DNA of 64,000 nt from an uncultured Subdoligranulum sp. (GTDB taxonomy: Bacteria > Bacillota > Clostridia > Oscillospirales > Ruminococcaceae): positions 1,232,481 through 1,296,480 of the forward strand of contig NZ_OZ007030.1 of NCBI RefSeq assembly GCF_963931595.1, given 5' to 3'. Both the position numbers and the translations under genes were made by a program. Position 1 is the stretch's first letter. Each line of letters opens with the position of its first letter. The notes below the pieces were generated by a model. It was not told the DNA's origin. It did not search any database and saw only the letters and a list, made by a program, of their open reading frames with translations. Of the stretch, positions 8,831-17,182 are shown piece after piece.

Positions 8831-9177
8831 AAAACGACTGGACCGTAAGCCGGGTTCTGTATCAAACGACGATCTATCTTGGCCTTGCGTCGCCGCAAGG
8901 CTCACGCCATCACCGGGACGCGCGAGGCTCCGCATAATGTCCCATACGGATGTTGCTTCAAGCAGGGTTTACATAGCCGCAAAGTCGCCAGTGCGCTGGT
9001 GAGCTCTTACCTCGCCTTTCCATCCTTACCGCGTAAAAACGCGGCGGTTTCTTTCTGTTGCACTATCCCTGGGGTCACCCCCGGCTGCCGTTAGCAGTTG
9101 CCATGCCTCTGTGAAGCCCGGACTTTCCTCAGGCAGTTCTTGCGAACTGTCCCGCCGCCGTATGTTCCACTCGTTTT
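8831..9177 (-). ncRNA. rnpB: RNase P RNA, bacterial class A-like
   Basis: The minus strand carries the universal RNase P core: GAGGAAAGTCCGGGCTTC near the 5' end, ACAGAAAG in the middle, and AGAACCCGGCTTACGGTCC near the 3' end. The ends were set by pairing of the P1 helix (11 positions with one mismatch between 9166-9176 and 8831-8841) and by the promoter, giving about 347 nt. The RNA is the catalytic part of the ribozyme that trims tRNA 5' ends. It has its own promoter and terminator. Confidence 0.96.
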
Positions 9178-9183
9178 CGGCTT

Positions 9184-9212
9184 AGTATAGCATAAAATTC
9201 CATCCTTGGCAA
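9184..9212 (-). promoter_or_regulatory. Promoter of rnpB
   Basis: Minus-strand TTGCCA (9207-9212), a 17-bp spacer and TATACT (9184-9189) place the transcription start at about 9177, exactly at the predicted P1 helix. Confidence 0.85.
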
Positions 9213-9215
9213 GTG

Positions 9216-9467
9216 TCATAAGAGCAGTTGCAAGAGCAGCAGCACAATGACGCCAGGCACTCCCAACACCACACAGACAAAACCTGTAAAGCGGTTCAGC
9301 GGAAGCACAACCCCTGTGACCGGCTCCAGCAGAGCCAGCACCGCCAGAGCCCCCAGACCGCAGAGTGCACCACTCAACAGGGCCCTGACAGGGTGGCGCT
9401 GGCGGGCAGCGCAGCGGCCAATCACCACCAGAGCAGCCCCGGCACCTGCCAGCCACCAATTGGTCAT
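9216..9467 (-). CDS. bofA: BofA-like pro-sigma-K processing inhibitor family protein
   Basis: This 83-aa protein is almost entirely hydrophobic, with two to three membrane segments. The C-terminal pattern LNRFTGFVCVVLGVPGV matches the BofA family. In Bacillus, BofA holds the SpoIVFB protease inactive until the forespore signals. The gene overlaps yaaL by four bases (ATGA) and is the last gene of the spoIVA operon. The pairing yaaL-bofA is a conserved Firmicutes neighbourhood, which strengthens the call. Confidence 0.78.
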   Translation of the reverse strand: MTNWWLAGAGAALVVIGRCAARQRHPVRALLSGALCGLGALAVLALLEPVTGVVLPLNRFTGFVCVVLGVPGVIVLLLLQLLL

Positions 9468-9691
9468 GGATCTTCACCTCCCGCACGCAGCAGACGCAGC
9501 AGGGCACGGCACCGGCACATCAGGGCTGCATGCTGATAGGTCAGCTGTTCAATGTAAAACGGGTCCTGCGCCTCTCCAAAAGCTGCCTCGTTGGCGCGCA
9601 GTGCCTGCATTGTTTCCTTGAGTTCCTCCTGTGCCGCGCGTCGCTCCTTTTCCTGTCGGGTCATTCGTTTCAACACAGGCCTCTCCCCCAT
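9464..9691 (-). CDS. yaaL: DUF2508 family protein (YaaL-like)
   Basis: This 75-aa, highly charged protein is predicted to be mostly helical, with Arg/Glu/Gln-rich segments and no membrane region. Length, composition and position next to bofA fit the DUF2508/YaaL family, whose function is unknown. In Bacillus the order is recR-yaaL-bofA; here recR is about 40 kb away and yaaL follows spoIVA by one base. Confidence 0.7.
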   Translation of the reverse strand: MGERPVLKRMTRQEKERRAAQEELKETMQALRANEAAFGEAQDPFYIEQLTYQHAALMCRCRALLRLLRAGGEDP

Positions 9692-9692
9692 C

Positions 9693-11168
9693 TCACAGCA
9701 AAATACAGATCAGTCCGTCACAACCTTCATTGATGATCCGCTCCAGTGTCACCTGCAGACGGTTTCTCGCCTCCTGCGGCATGTGCAGCAGTTTGGCCTG
9801 CACGCCCTCGCTGACCAGTTCATTGAGACTTTTTCCAAAGATATTGGTACTCCACAGTTTGCCGGGGTCTGTTTCAAAATCCGCCAGCAGGCTTTTGATC
9901 AGTTCCTCCCCCTGCTGTTCACTGCCCACTGTGGGCGAAAGTTCCGTATGGATGTTGGCACGCATGATATGCAAACTGGGGGCGCTGGCCGACAACCGTA
10001 CACCATATTGTCCCCCTTGCCGCACAATCTCCGGCTCTTCCAGGGTCAGTTCATCGATTCCCGGCATGACAATGCCGTAGCCTGTCGCCTCTACCTGATC
10101 CAGCGCCGATTTGATTTTGTCATAGGCTCTTTTGGCTCGTGCCAGACTCACAACACAGGGCAACAGGCTGGCCTCATCCACAATCTCCAGGCCGGTCTGC
10201 TCGCCCAGGATACGGTAGAAGATATCCGGCGCGATACCCGCGTTGATACGCACACTGCCGGTGGCCAGGTCCATTCCCGTGAGTGCAGTACTCACAATAT
10301 ATTCGCAATCCAGCTGCGGCCGCTGTCCTGCCACATCCCCCATCTTATGGACGGTTTCTGCGTAGTTCAGCATCGCCGTATACACGGCACTTTGCAGCCA
10401 GTGTCCCGGCTCCAGCATCGTCACCCAGCTCGGCATCTGCACGGCAATTTCCCGCACCGGGAATTCATACAGCAGTTTTTGCAGCAGCCGGTCCACTGTC
10501 TCCGCCGTCATTGTCAGACAGTTGATGGGAAATACCGTGTGGTGATACCAGTCTGTCATGCGGGCGGCCAGCTGCTGTGCATCGTCAGACTCCGGCTCGG
10601 CGCAGTTCAGCAAAATGATGTAGGGCTTGCCGATGGTATCCAGCTCCGCCACAATCCGCTGTTCCGCCTCCTGATAGGCTTCCCTCGGCAGGTCCGCCAC
10701 CGAACCGTCAGTGGTAACCACCACGCCCACCGTGGCATGCTCCCGGATCACCCGGCGGGTTCCCGTCTCGGCCGCCAGGTCGAAGGGCACCTCATGGTCA
10801 TACCAGGGGCTTTTAACCAGGCGCGGTGCATCGTTTTCTTCATGCCCCAACGCTCCCTCGACCATGTAACCCACACAGTCAATCAGGCGGGCACGGAAAC
10901 TGCCGCCGCCGGACAACTCAATATTCACGGCTTTTTCCGGGATGAACTTGGGCTCGGTGGTCATGATGGTGCGCCCGGCCGCAGATTGAGGCAATTCATC
11001 GTTGGCTCGGGCCCGCAGCGCCTCGTTCTGAATATGCGGCAGCAGCATCAGTTCGGAGAACCGCTTGATGAACGTGCTCTTGCCGCTGCGCACCGGTCCC
11101 ACCACGCCAAGGTAGATATCCCCGCCGGTACGCTGTGCAATGTTCTGGTAGATTTGTTCCTGGGTCAC
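9693..11168 (-). CDS. spoIVA: Stage IV sporulation protein A, coat morphogenetic ATPase
   Basis: This 491-aa protein has the SpoIVA-specific Walker A sequence GPVRSGKST at residues 24-32 and the family start MTQEQIYQNIAQRTGGDIY. SpoIVA polymerises with ATP hydrolysis on the forespore surface and builds the base of the coat, tethered by SpoVM. The length matches the family. The start is GTG with AAAGGAGG seven bases upstream; that site overlaps the end of the preceding SPOCS-LysM gene. Its presence is strong evidence that the organism descends from, and probably is, a spore former. Confidence 0.97.
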   Translation of the reverse strand: MTQEQIYQNIAQRTGGDIYLGVVGPVRSGKSTFIKRFSELMLLPHIQNEALRARANDELPQSAAGRTIMTTEPKFIPEKAVNIELSGGGSFRARLIDCVGYMVEGALGHEENDAPRLVKSPWYDHEVPFDLAAETGTRRVIREHATVGVVVTTDGSVADLPREAYQEAEQRIVAELDTIGKPYIILLNCAEPESDDAQQLAARMTDWYHHTVFPINCLTMTAETVDRLLQKLLYEFPVREIAVQMPSWVTMLEPGHWLQSAVYTAMLNYAETVHKMGDVAGQRPQLDCEYIVSTALTGMDLATGSVRINAGIAPDIFYRILGEQTGLEIVDEASLLPCVVSLARAKRAYDKIKSALDQVEATGYGIVMPGIDELTLEEPEIVRQGGQYGVRLSASAPSLHIMRANIHTELSPTVGSEQQGEELIKSLLADFETDPGKLWSTNIFGKSLNELVSEGVQAKLLHMPQEARNRLQVTLERIINEGCDGLICILL

Positions 11169-11181
11169 AGTCGTTCCTCCT

Positions 11182-12729
11182 TTACAGCGCCGCCGGAATC
11201 AGCAGACACGCTGTTCCCGTGGCCAGATCCTGAGGGGCCTGGCCATCCGTATCCAACCGATTTGCCTCCACAAGTTCCTTTGCCCGCGCATGGTAGCGTT
11301 TAGCAATGTCAAAGATCCGTTCCCCTGCCTGGGCATAGTAAATATACAGGGCCGGGCCATCCTTGCCCTCCGCGTACTCTTCACCCAGCTCCACTTCGCA
11401 CAGTGCTTCACAGTTCACCGCCTGCAGTAGCATACCCTGGGTGGAAATTTCCAATTCCACACGGAGCCGCCCTCCGATTTTGGAACTGGATACTTTGGAC
11501 ACACAAGCCCCCATACAGGCCACCGCATCTGCGGTCTCTCCGGGCCAGCTTTGCTGGGTCTGCCAGGTAAACGGTTTATCATAGCAGGTCAGTTCCCCGC
11601 GCACATCCGCGCAAAAGACATGGGCCGTTCCCTTTCCCTGCAGAGAGATAGCTGAACCGCCTTCTTTTTGTTCCTGCACCGGAACAGCCGCCCCCAGGCT
11701 GACAAAACATCCTTTGACGGTGACCTGCGGATCCGGCAGGTCATCCTCCAGGACGACATCAATTTTCCCCTGCAGATCCGTTGCCGTATCCAGCAGCTTG
11801 CAGACCGTCTGCACCGTCTGCGTCTGGCAGACCGTCGAGTAGGCATCCGCCACCACCGTACAAACCGCCCTGTGCCACGCCTCCAGGTGCAGCTTCCAGG
11901 AAACGTTCAGGGCCGATTCGCCGCTTGCATCCGCCGCCGTGAGCGTGCAGGCCTGAACCCGTCCCCAGGCAATACAGGTATCTTCTTCTGAGGCTCCCGC
12001 CAGCTCAACGGTCTGCTGTACGGGAATTTCCTTTTGCCGCACTTCCAGTTCTTCAGAATCTGCCGCCTGGTAACATACCTGCATCTGCAAAGTGCCCTGT
12101 ACACTGGCCTGGCCCGTTTGCATTGTGATGCCGGTCAAGGAGAAACAGCCTGTGATATCCAATACGGCTTCACCTGCATCAGGAATCTGCAGGGTAGTTT
12201 CGGCGGTAAGCGTTTTTTCTTCGGCGCAAACCCGCTGCAGTCCATCCAGCTCTCTTGTGCGCTGCTCAATGCCGCAGTCTGCCAGCGAGGTCAGCAGTTC
12301 ACATTCCTTACGAAGTACCGCCGCTCCGCACAGAATGTAGGCACCTCTCAGATCAATGCGGTGCTCACTGACGGCCCTGCAATTGCAGTATTCTGTTTCT
12401 CCCCAGATCTGGGCGGGGCCTTCTGCGCTGGAGCCCTCCGGGAGCTCGGCCGACTTTTCAAATGCAAATTTCTGTTCCGTACGGTACAATCGGCAGCCGG
12501 GTTCTTCGCTCTGATAATAGACGGTACAGCGAAGATACCCTTCCACATGCCAGCGGCCCGATGTCACCTGGTTTTGCAGAACCACCGGTTCGATCAGGCA
12601 TTTTACGATCTTGAACACGGCCGGCAGATAATCCGGGATCAGGATCTCTGTTTCCACCGGCAGTTCCAGCCGTGTTTCCCAACGGCCTCCATAGGCAGCT
12701 ATGGTGTCTTTAAACACCTTGAGTTCCAT
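11182..12729 (-). CDS. SPOCS (DUF3794) and LysM domain protein, probable spore coat/cortex factor
   Basis: This 515-aa protein starts with a segment typical of SPOCS domains (about residues 14-90), followed by further beta-rich repeats of the same kind. It ends in a LysM domain (YIYYAQAGERIFDIAKRYHA onwards). Such proteins are found next to spoIVA in many Clostridia and are thought to localise to the spore envelope through LysM binding to peptidoglycan. The ATG is preceded by GGAAAGGGG. It is the first gene of the operon with spoIVA, yaaL and bofA. No enzymatic motif is visible. Confidence 0.8.
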   Translation of the reverse strand: MELKVFKDTIAAYGGRWETRLELPVETEILIPDYLPAVFKIVKCLIEPVVLQNQVTSGRWHVEGYLRCTVYYQSEEPGCRLYRTEQKFAFEKSAELPEGSSAEGPAQIWGETEYCNCRAVSEHRIDLRGAYILCGAAVLRKECELLTSLADCGIEQRTRELDGLQRVCAEEKTLTAETTLQIPDAGEAVLDITGCFSLTGITMQTGQASVQGTLQMQVCYQAADSEELEVRQKEIPVQQTVELAGASEEDTCIAWGRVQACTLTAADASGESALNVSWKLHLEAWHRAVCTVVADAYSTVCQTQTVQTVCKLLDTATDLQGKIDVVLEDDLPDPQVTVKGCFVSLGAAVPVQEQKEGGSAISLQGKGTAHVFCADVRGELTCYDKPFTWQTQQSWPGETADAVACMGACVSKVSSSKIGGRLRVELEISTQGMLLQAVNCEALCEVELGEEYAEGKDGPALYIYYAQAGERIFDIAKRYHARAKELVEANRLDTDGQAPQDLATGTACLLIPAAL

Positions 12730-12791
12730 GTGTATTGCCCCTTTCCATTCATCGCTTGGTTGCTGTCTGGTGCATGTATATGCGGCAGGGC

Positions 12792-12822
12792 AAAAAAATA
12801 ACCCCTGCCATAGGGCAGGGGT
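12792..12822 (-). terminator. Intrinsic terminator after spoVM
   Basis: A 9-bp stem (12801-12809 and 12814-12822) with a very short loop is followed on the minus strand by seven T residues. It lies 16 bases after the spoVM stop codon, supporting a separate short transcript. Confidence 0.85.
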
Positions 12823-12837
12823 ATTGCAAAAAAGGTT

Positions 12838-12906
12838 TCAGACTTTGAACGCTGCACGAAGCAACCAGCGCAGCGCGCGCGGGCAGCGCACCACAACCAC
12901 ATGCAT
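12838..12906 (-). CDS. spoVM: Stage V sporulation protein M (SpoVM), 22 aa
   Basis: The codons give the peptide MHVVVVRCPRALRWLLRAAF followed by KV and a TGA stop. It has the layout of clostridial SpoVM: a short beta-like start of four valines, a proline at position 9, and then an amphipathic helix rich in Leu and Arg. SpoVM senses the curved forespore membrane and anchors SpoIVA. An AGGAAGGTG site lies six bases before the ATG, and a strong terminator follows. The place directly after thiN and next to the spoIVA operon matches the rsgA-rpe-thiN-spoVM order known in Bacillus. A 70-aa overlapping frame in this region has no such support. Confidence 0.85.
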   Translation of the reverse strand: MHVVVVRCPRALRWLLRAAFKV

Positions 12907-12930
12907 GGCATACACCTTCCTTTCGCTCGG

Positions 12931-12958
12931 GATGTATGCCATACTATGAAGCAATGCC
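12931..12958 (-). promoter_or_regulatory. Possible sigma-E type promoter before spoVM
   Basis: The minus strand shows CATACATC (12931-12938), close to the sigma-E -10 pattern, with GGCATTG about 13 bp upstream as a poor -35 match. It is placed where a mother-cell promoter for spoVM would be expected. This is tentative. Confidence 0.3.
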
Positions 12959-12966
12959 GGCGGGTG

Positions 12967-13602
12967 TTACCAGTCCGCCCGCGTCAGGACAACTAAGCCA
13001 TGCCCTGTAGCGCAATCCAGGTGCGCCACAGGTTCCGTAAATTCATTGCTTGTGCCCAGCGGGTAATCCAGTTCCGTCAGCGTTGTATCCTGCAAAGGAT
13101 AGTAAACACCCCGCAGGTTCACCCCGGTCATCGGAGCGCCCAGGGCATACACCGACAAGTACATCCAGTCCTTCCGCTCCAGGGCAAGAGGGCACCCTGG
13201 CAATAGATAGTGCATCTCGCTTCTGGCATCCGCCAGGATGGCTTTTGCACCATGCAGCGCCAGATACAGGCCGGTAGAAATGTTGGCAAACATGTGTTCG
13301 ATTCTGGCACCGCCCAACGCGCCCAGCAGAACCACCTCGTCATACCCATGCTCCACCAGCCAACGGGCCGCGTACTGGGTATCGGTATCGTCCTTCACGT
13401 GGGGCAACACAATGGTTTGCCGGTCGGTTTCCGGCTGCGGCGCCGAATCGAAGTCACCGACGATCAGATCCGGGCGAACTCCCAGTCTGGCGGCATTCCG
13501 ATACCCGGCATCACAGGCCACGATAAAGTCCTGCGGCTGCAAATAGCTGGCCATCTCCCTTCCGATGGGGACCGCTGAAAACACAACGGCACGTTTGCTC
13601 AT
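12967..13602 (-). CDS. thiN: Thiamine diphosphokinase
   Basis: This 211-aa enzyme transfers pyrophosphate from ATP to thiamine, giving the cofactor TPP. The signature VGDFDS and the following KDDTDTQYA, which form the active site, are present, as is the C-terminal substrate-binding TSNEFTEP region. The ATG at 13602 overlaps the rsgA stop codon by four bases (ATGA); an upstream in-frame GTG has no usable ribosome-binding site. It belongs to the prpC-prkC-rsgA cluster, where rpe normally lies between rsgA and thiN but is missing here. Confidence 0.93.
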   Translation of the reverse strand: MSKRAVVFSAVPIGREMASYLQPQDFIVACDAGYRNAARLGVRPDLIVGDFDSAPQPETDRQTIVLPHVKDDTDTQYAARWLVEHGYDEVVLLGALGGARIEHMFANISTGLYLALHGAKAILADARSEMHYLLPGCPLALERKDWMYLSVYALGAPMTGVNLRGVYYPLQDTTLTELDYPLGTSNEFTEPVAHLDCATGHGLVVLTRADW

Positions 13603-14459
13603 TTTTCCCACTCTTTCCGGGCATTGGCCTCTTCATACATGGCCAGGTAACTGGCATACCGGGACTTGCTGATGGCTCCCTGTTCCACTGCATCACGCAC
13701 GGCACAGCCCACTTCGCTGCGATGGGAGCATCCCGTAAACCGGCACTGTCCGAAATGGGGTTCAAACTCCGGGAATGTATGCTGCAGTTCTTCTTTGGGG
13801 ATGCGGCACAGTTTCTGCGCTTCCAGGCTGGCAAACCCCGGGGTATCAGCCAGTCTTCCGCCGCAGATTTCAAACACTTCCACCTCCCGGGTGGTATGCC
13901 TGCCGCGGCCCAGTTTCTGGCTGATCTGTCCTGTCTCCCGTTTGAGTTCCGGAGCCAGGGCATTCAGCAAGGTGGACTTGCCCACGCCGGAGTTTCCGCA
14001 AAAGGCACAGAGATGGCCCCTGATATACTGGCGTATCTCATCCAGGCCCTCTCCCGATTCGTAGTGAAGAGGAATCAAAGGGATCCCGCTGGTGGCATAG
14101 TCCTGGGCAAGCTGATCTGCTGCCGCAAGGTCCGCTTTGGTCACAACCAGCACCGGCTGAACGCCTTTGTAGATGGCTGCTGCGGCCAACTGATCCAGAA
14201 CCAGTGTGCTGGGGACCGGCTGCGTAGTGCTGGCCACAATGAACAGCACATCCAGATTGGCTACCGGCGGCCGGACAAAAACATTCTTGCGCGGCAGGAT
14301 CTCTTCGATCATTGCCCCGTCCGCCGACAGCTCCACGTTGTCTCCTGCAACCGGCGTGATGCCACGCTTGCGGAAAATACCGCGCGCTTTGCATTCCACC
14401 ACGCCGTCCGGCGTGCGAACATAATAAAAGCCGCCAATGCCTTTGGTAATATAATTCAT
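13599..14459 (-). CDS. rsgA: Ribosome small subunit-dependent GTPase A
   Basis: This GTPase helps mature the 30S subunit and is released on GTP hydrolysis. It has the circularly permuted order of the family: an N-terminal OB fold (ITKGIGGFYYV), the G4 motif (TKAD), then the P-loop GNSGVGKSTLLNAL and the G3 motif DTPGF. A C-terminal zinc region follows, containing Cys and His residues (CRFTGCSHRSEVGCAV). The start is uncertain: ATG 14459 gives the family-like MNYITKGIGGFYYV (286 aa), while a GTG at 14471 would add four residues. Neither has a strong Shine-Dalgarno. Confidence 0.93.
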   Translation of the reverse strand: MNYITKGIGGFYYVRTPDGVVECKARGIFRKRGITPVAGDNVELSADGAMIEEILPRKNVFVRPPVANLDVLFIVASTTQPVPSTLVLDQLAAAAIYKGVQPVLVVTKADLAAADQLAQDYATSGIPLIPLHYESGEGLDEIRQYIRGHLCAFCGNSGVGKSTLLNALAPELKRETGQISQKLGRGRHTTREVEVFEICGGRLADTPGFASLEAQKLCRIPKEELQHTFPEFEPHFGQCRFTGCSHRSEVGCAVRDAVEQGAISKSRYASYLAMYEEANARKEWEK

Positions 14460-14474
14460 TGTATTCGTCACTCG

Positions 14475-16376
14475 TCAGATGGGGTTACCCTGCGCATCGC
14501 AGGCAACGCCATTTTCGTTCACCATGGACCCATCGGGGAACTGGTGGATCTGATGGCTGCCGTCACTGCTCCACCACCAGCTTTCCTGAACGGTACCGTC
14601 GGAAGTTGTAGGTGCGGGTGTCTCTGCCGGAGTTTCCGGCACGCCGGTGGATACCACCAGCGTAATGATGGAACTCACCCGGGCTTCCGTGCCAGCTTCC
14701 GGATACTGGTTCAGAACGGTTCCGGCAGGCTGATCGCTGGCCTGTTCAATTGTACGCACCGAGAAGTTCAGTACCTTCAGATCATTTTTGGCATCATCCA
14801 GGGTCTTGCCGGTGACGCTGGGCACGTAGTTGGTGTTGCTGATCACCGCACGGCTGACGTACAGAATCACCGTGGAGTCGCCTTCCACCGTTTCACCGGC
14901 AGCCGGGCTGGTGTAAATTACGGCACCGTTGGCAACGGTATTGTCCTGCATGGGTTTTTGCAGCACATTCAGCCCCATATCCTTCAGGGTCTTCTCGGCA
15001 TCCTCCGCCACCATGTTCTTGGTCTCGGGGATCGTCACATACTGGGTACCAAGGCTGACCGTCAGGGTGATTTTCTGACCTTCCTTGACCGTACGGCCCG
15101 CTTTTGGGTTTTGCCGGATGATCGTACCGGCCGGGTAGGTGGAGTTGTATTCCTCCGCTTCCTGAAGCTTCAGCAGCGTGTTATAATCTGACGCCCGGTA
15201 TTCGTCCAGTGTCATCCCCACAAAATTGATGATCGTCACATCCGCGCGGTTGGAGAACAGGAGGTTGCTGGAATTGGTGAAAATAAGGTACACAAGGATC
15301 GCGGCGCCGATGACAAAAGCCACGGCCATACCGAAGAAAATCGGCAGCACGGAGAACGGCTTTTTCTCCTTGCGCACTTTTCTGGAAGACTTGCTGCGTC
15401 CCGGGTTGGACGTTCCCGCACGACGGGCTTCCCCTGTGCGGATATTGCCGGCTTTGTTATGAGATTTCACGTTATTTACCACTCGGTTGATATTTTTTTC
15501 CGGGTTGTCCTGGGTGTTGCGGTACTCGTACGCAAAGCGGGCGGAGGGATTGCGCTTGAAAGCTTCGATGGCCTCCAGCATTTCCTGCGCGCTCTGATAC
15601 CGCTTGGCAGGATCTTTTTCCATGGCCTTCTCGGTGATCTGACGCAGACCTTCCGGCACATTGGGTGCCACCTGGGCCAGCGGCTTCGCCTTGTCAGAAA
15701 TCTGCATGATGGCAATGGACACCGCGCCATCTCCATCGAACGGCAGGCGTCCCGAAAGCATCTCGTACAGCATAACGCCCACCGAGTAGATGTCCGTGCG
15801 CGCATCCGTCCTGTCGCCTTTGGCCTGTTCCGGGCTGATATAGTGCACCGAACCGATGGCCTTATCGCTGACCGTCTGGCTCTGGGCGCGGGAGAAACGG
15901 GCGATGCCGAAATCCATCATCTTGATGGAGCCGTCGGCCAGCAGCATGATATTCTGCGGCTTTACATCCCGATGGATGATGCCTTTGGAATGGGCATGCT
16001 GCAGCGCCCCCAGAATCTGTGTGGCGAAATGCACCGTTTCCTTCCAGGTCAGTGCACCGCCGCGCTGCTTGAGGTATTCCTTCAGCGTGATACCGTCGAC
16101 ATATTCCATCACGATATACTGGAGTTTATCGGTAACGGAAACATCGTACACCTTCACGATATTCGGATGATCCAGAATCGAAATGGCCTTGGACTCATTC
16201 TTGAAGCGGCGTACCAGTTCCTCGTTGTCCAGGAACTCTTCTTTCAGTACCTTCACCGCGATGGCGTTTCCCGTACGCTCGTCCACGCCACGGTAGACGT
16301 TGGCCATGCCGCCGACGCCGACCAGACTTTGTATCAGATACCGGCCATCCAGTCGTTTCCCAATCAGATTATCCAT
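14475..16376 (-). CDS. prkC: Ser/Thr protein kinase PrkC with PASTA domains
   Basis: This 633-aa membrane kinase has a cytoplasmic Hanks-type domain (GVGGMANVYRG, invariant Lys in AVKVL, HRDVKPQN, MDFG) and a linker rich in basic and Ser residues. One membrane segment lies near 345-368. Three extracytoplasmic PASTA domains follow, and these usually bind muropeptides or lipid II. The tail after the last PASTA domain is Pro/Thr-rich and then has WWW and a Gly/Asn-rich end. The ATG at 16376 overlaps the end of prpC by eight bases. Paired with the phosphatase, it should control cell-wall growth and, in spore formers, germination in response to muropeptides. Confidence 0.95.
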   Translation of the reverse strand: MDNLIGKRLDGRYLIQSLVGVGGMANVYRGVDERTGNAIAVKVLKEEFLDNEELVRRFKNESKAISILDHPNIVKVYDVSVTDKLQYIVMEYVDGITLKEYLKQRGGALTWKETVHFATQILGALQHAHSKGIIHRDVKPQNIMLLADGSIKMMDFGIARFSRAQSQTVSDKAIGSVHYISPEQAKGDRTDARTDIYSVGVMLYEMLSGRLPFDGDGAVSIAIMQISDKAKPLAQVAPNVPEGLRQITEKAMEKDPAKRYQSAQEMLEAIEAFKRNPSARFAYEYRNTQDNPEKNINRVVNNVKSHNKAGNIRTGEARRAGTSNPGRSKSSRKVRKEKKPFSVLPIFFGMAVAFVIGAAILVYLIFTNSSNLLFSNRADVTIINFVGMTLDEYRASDYNTLLKLQEAEEYNSTYPAGTIIRQNPKAGRTVKEGQKITLTVSLGTQYVTIPETKNMVAEDAEKTLKDMGLNVLQKPMQDNTVANGAVIYTSPAAGETVEGDSTVILYVSRAVISNTNYVPSVTGKTLDDAKNDLKVLNFSVRTIEQASDQPAGTVLNQYPEAGTEARVSSIITLVVSTGVPETPAETPAPTTSDGTVQESWWWSSDGSHQIHQFPDGSMVNENGVACDAQGNPI

Positions 16377-17118
16377 TGTTGACCTCCGTCGTTTCCACGC
16401 CCATAAGCAAAACCGTAATGTTGTCCTGACCGCCCGCCTGTAAAGCGCGGTCCACCAGAATGCTGGTTGCATCAAAGAAAGGAACCTCTTTCAGCACCCG
16501 TGCAATCTCGCTGTCCGGAATCATATTCGTCAGGCCGTCCGTACACAGCAGCAAAATATCGCCTGCCTCGATCTCACAGCGGTTGTATTCCGGTACGATA
16601 TTGGCCGCCACACCGAGCGCCCGGGTGATCAGGTTCTTTTGCGGATGCAGGGAAGCCTGTTCCCGGGTGATCTGGCCGCTGTCGACCAGTTGCTGAACCA
16701 TTGAGTGATCCCGTGTGATCTGCCGGAGCTCACCTTCATGGTACAGATACGCACGGGAATCCCCCGCGTGCACGATATGCGCATATCCGTTTCCGGCATA
16801 TGCACACACACCGGTGGTTCCCATGCCCAGCATCTCGGGATCCGAGGTAGCCTTATCATACACCGCGCGGTTCGTCACATCGAACCCTCGCATAATAAAG
16901 CTCTTCTCTCCGCCCGGCTGTAAAGCACGCATCTGCCGGGCAAAGTACTGTTGCATGGTATCGGTGGCAATGCGCGCCGCAATACGTCCGCCATTGACTC
17001 CTCCCATGCCGTCACATACAATGCCCCAGGCCGTACCGCCCGCCAGCTGCTGCGCACAGTAATTATCCTGATTTTCCTGGCGACAACTGCCGATATCGGT
17101 GATCGCGGCGATCTTCAT
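16369..17118 (-). CDS. prpC: PP2C-type Ser/Thr protein phosphatase PrpC/Stp
   Basis: This 249-aa phosphatase reverses PrkC phosphorylation. The PP2C metal motifs are visible: DIGSCRQENQDNY at the start, CDGMGG, HAGDSRAYL, and LLCTDGLTNM with GGQDNITV near the end. It is cytoplasmic with no membrane segment. The ATG at 17118 has AAAGGA upstream; the longer frame extends into the rlmN end region without support. It overlaps prkC, a coupling found in nearly all Firmicutes. Confidence 0.95.
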   Translation of the reverse strand: MKIAAITDIGSCRQENQDNYCAQQLAGGTAWGIVCDGMGGVNGGRIAARIATDTMQQYFARQMRALQPGGEKSFIMRGFDVTNRAVYDKATSDPEMLGMGTTGVCAYAGNGYAHIVHAGDSRAYLYHEGELRQITRDHSMVQQLVDSGQITREQASLHPQKNLITRALGVAANIVPEYNRCEIEAGDILLLCTDGLTNMIPDSEIARVLKEVPFFDATSILVDRALQAGGQDNITVLLMGVETTEVNNG

Positions 17119-17182
17119 GCAGGATGTTCCTTTCCTTGGTAGATTCAGTAAAAATTCAGGGATAGTCCGGATACCCGTCGAT

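Noticed and set aside
9591..11303. Plus-strand frame of 570 aa opposite spoIVA
   Set aside because: Antisense shadow of a well-conserved gene, with no start signal.
12699..12911. 70-aa minus-strand frame overlapping spoVM
   Set aside because: It reads through the terminator and the SPOCS-LysM start in another frame; the shorter spoVM frame has the ribosome-binding site and family fit.
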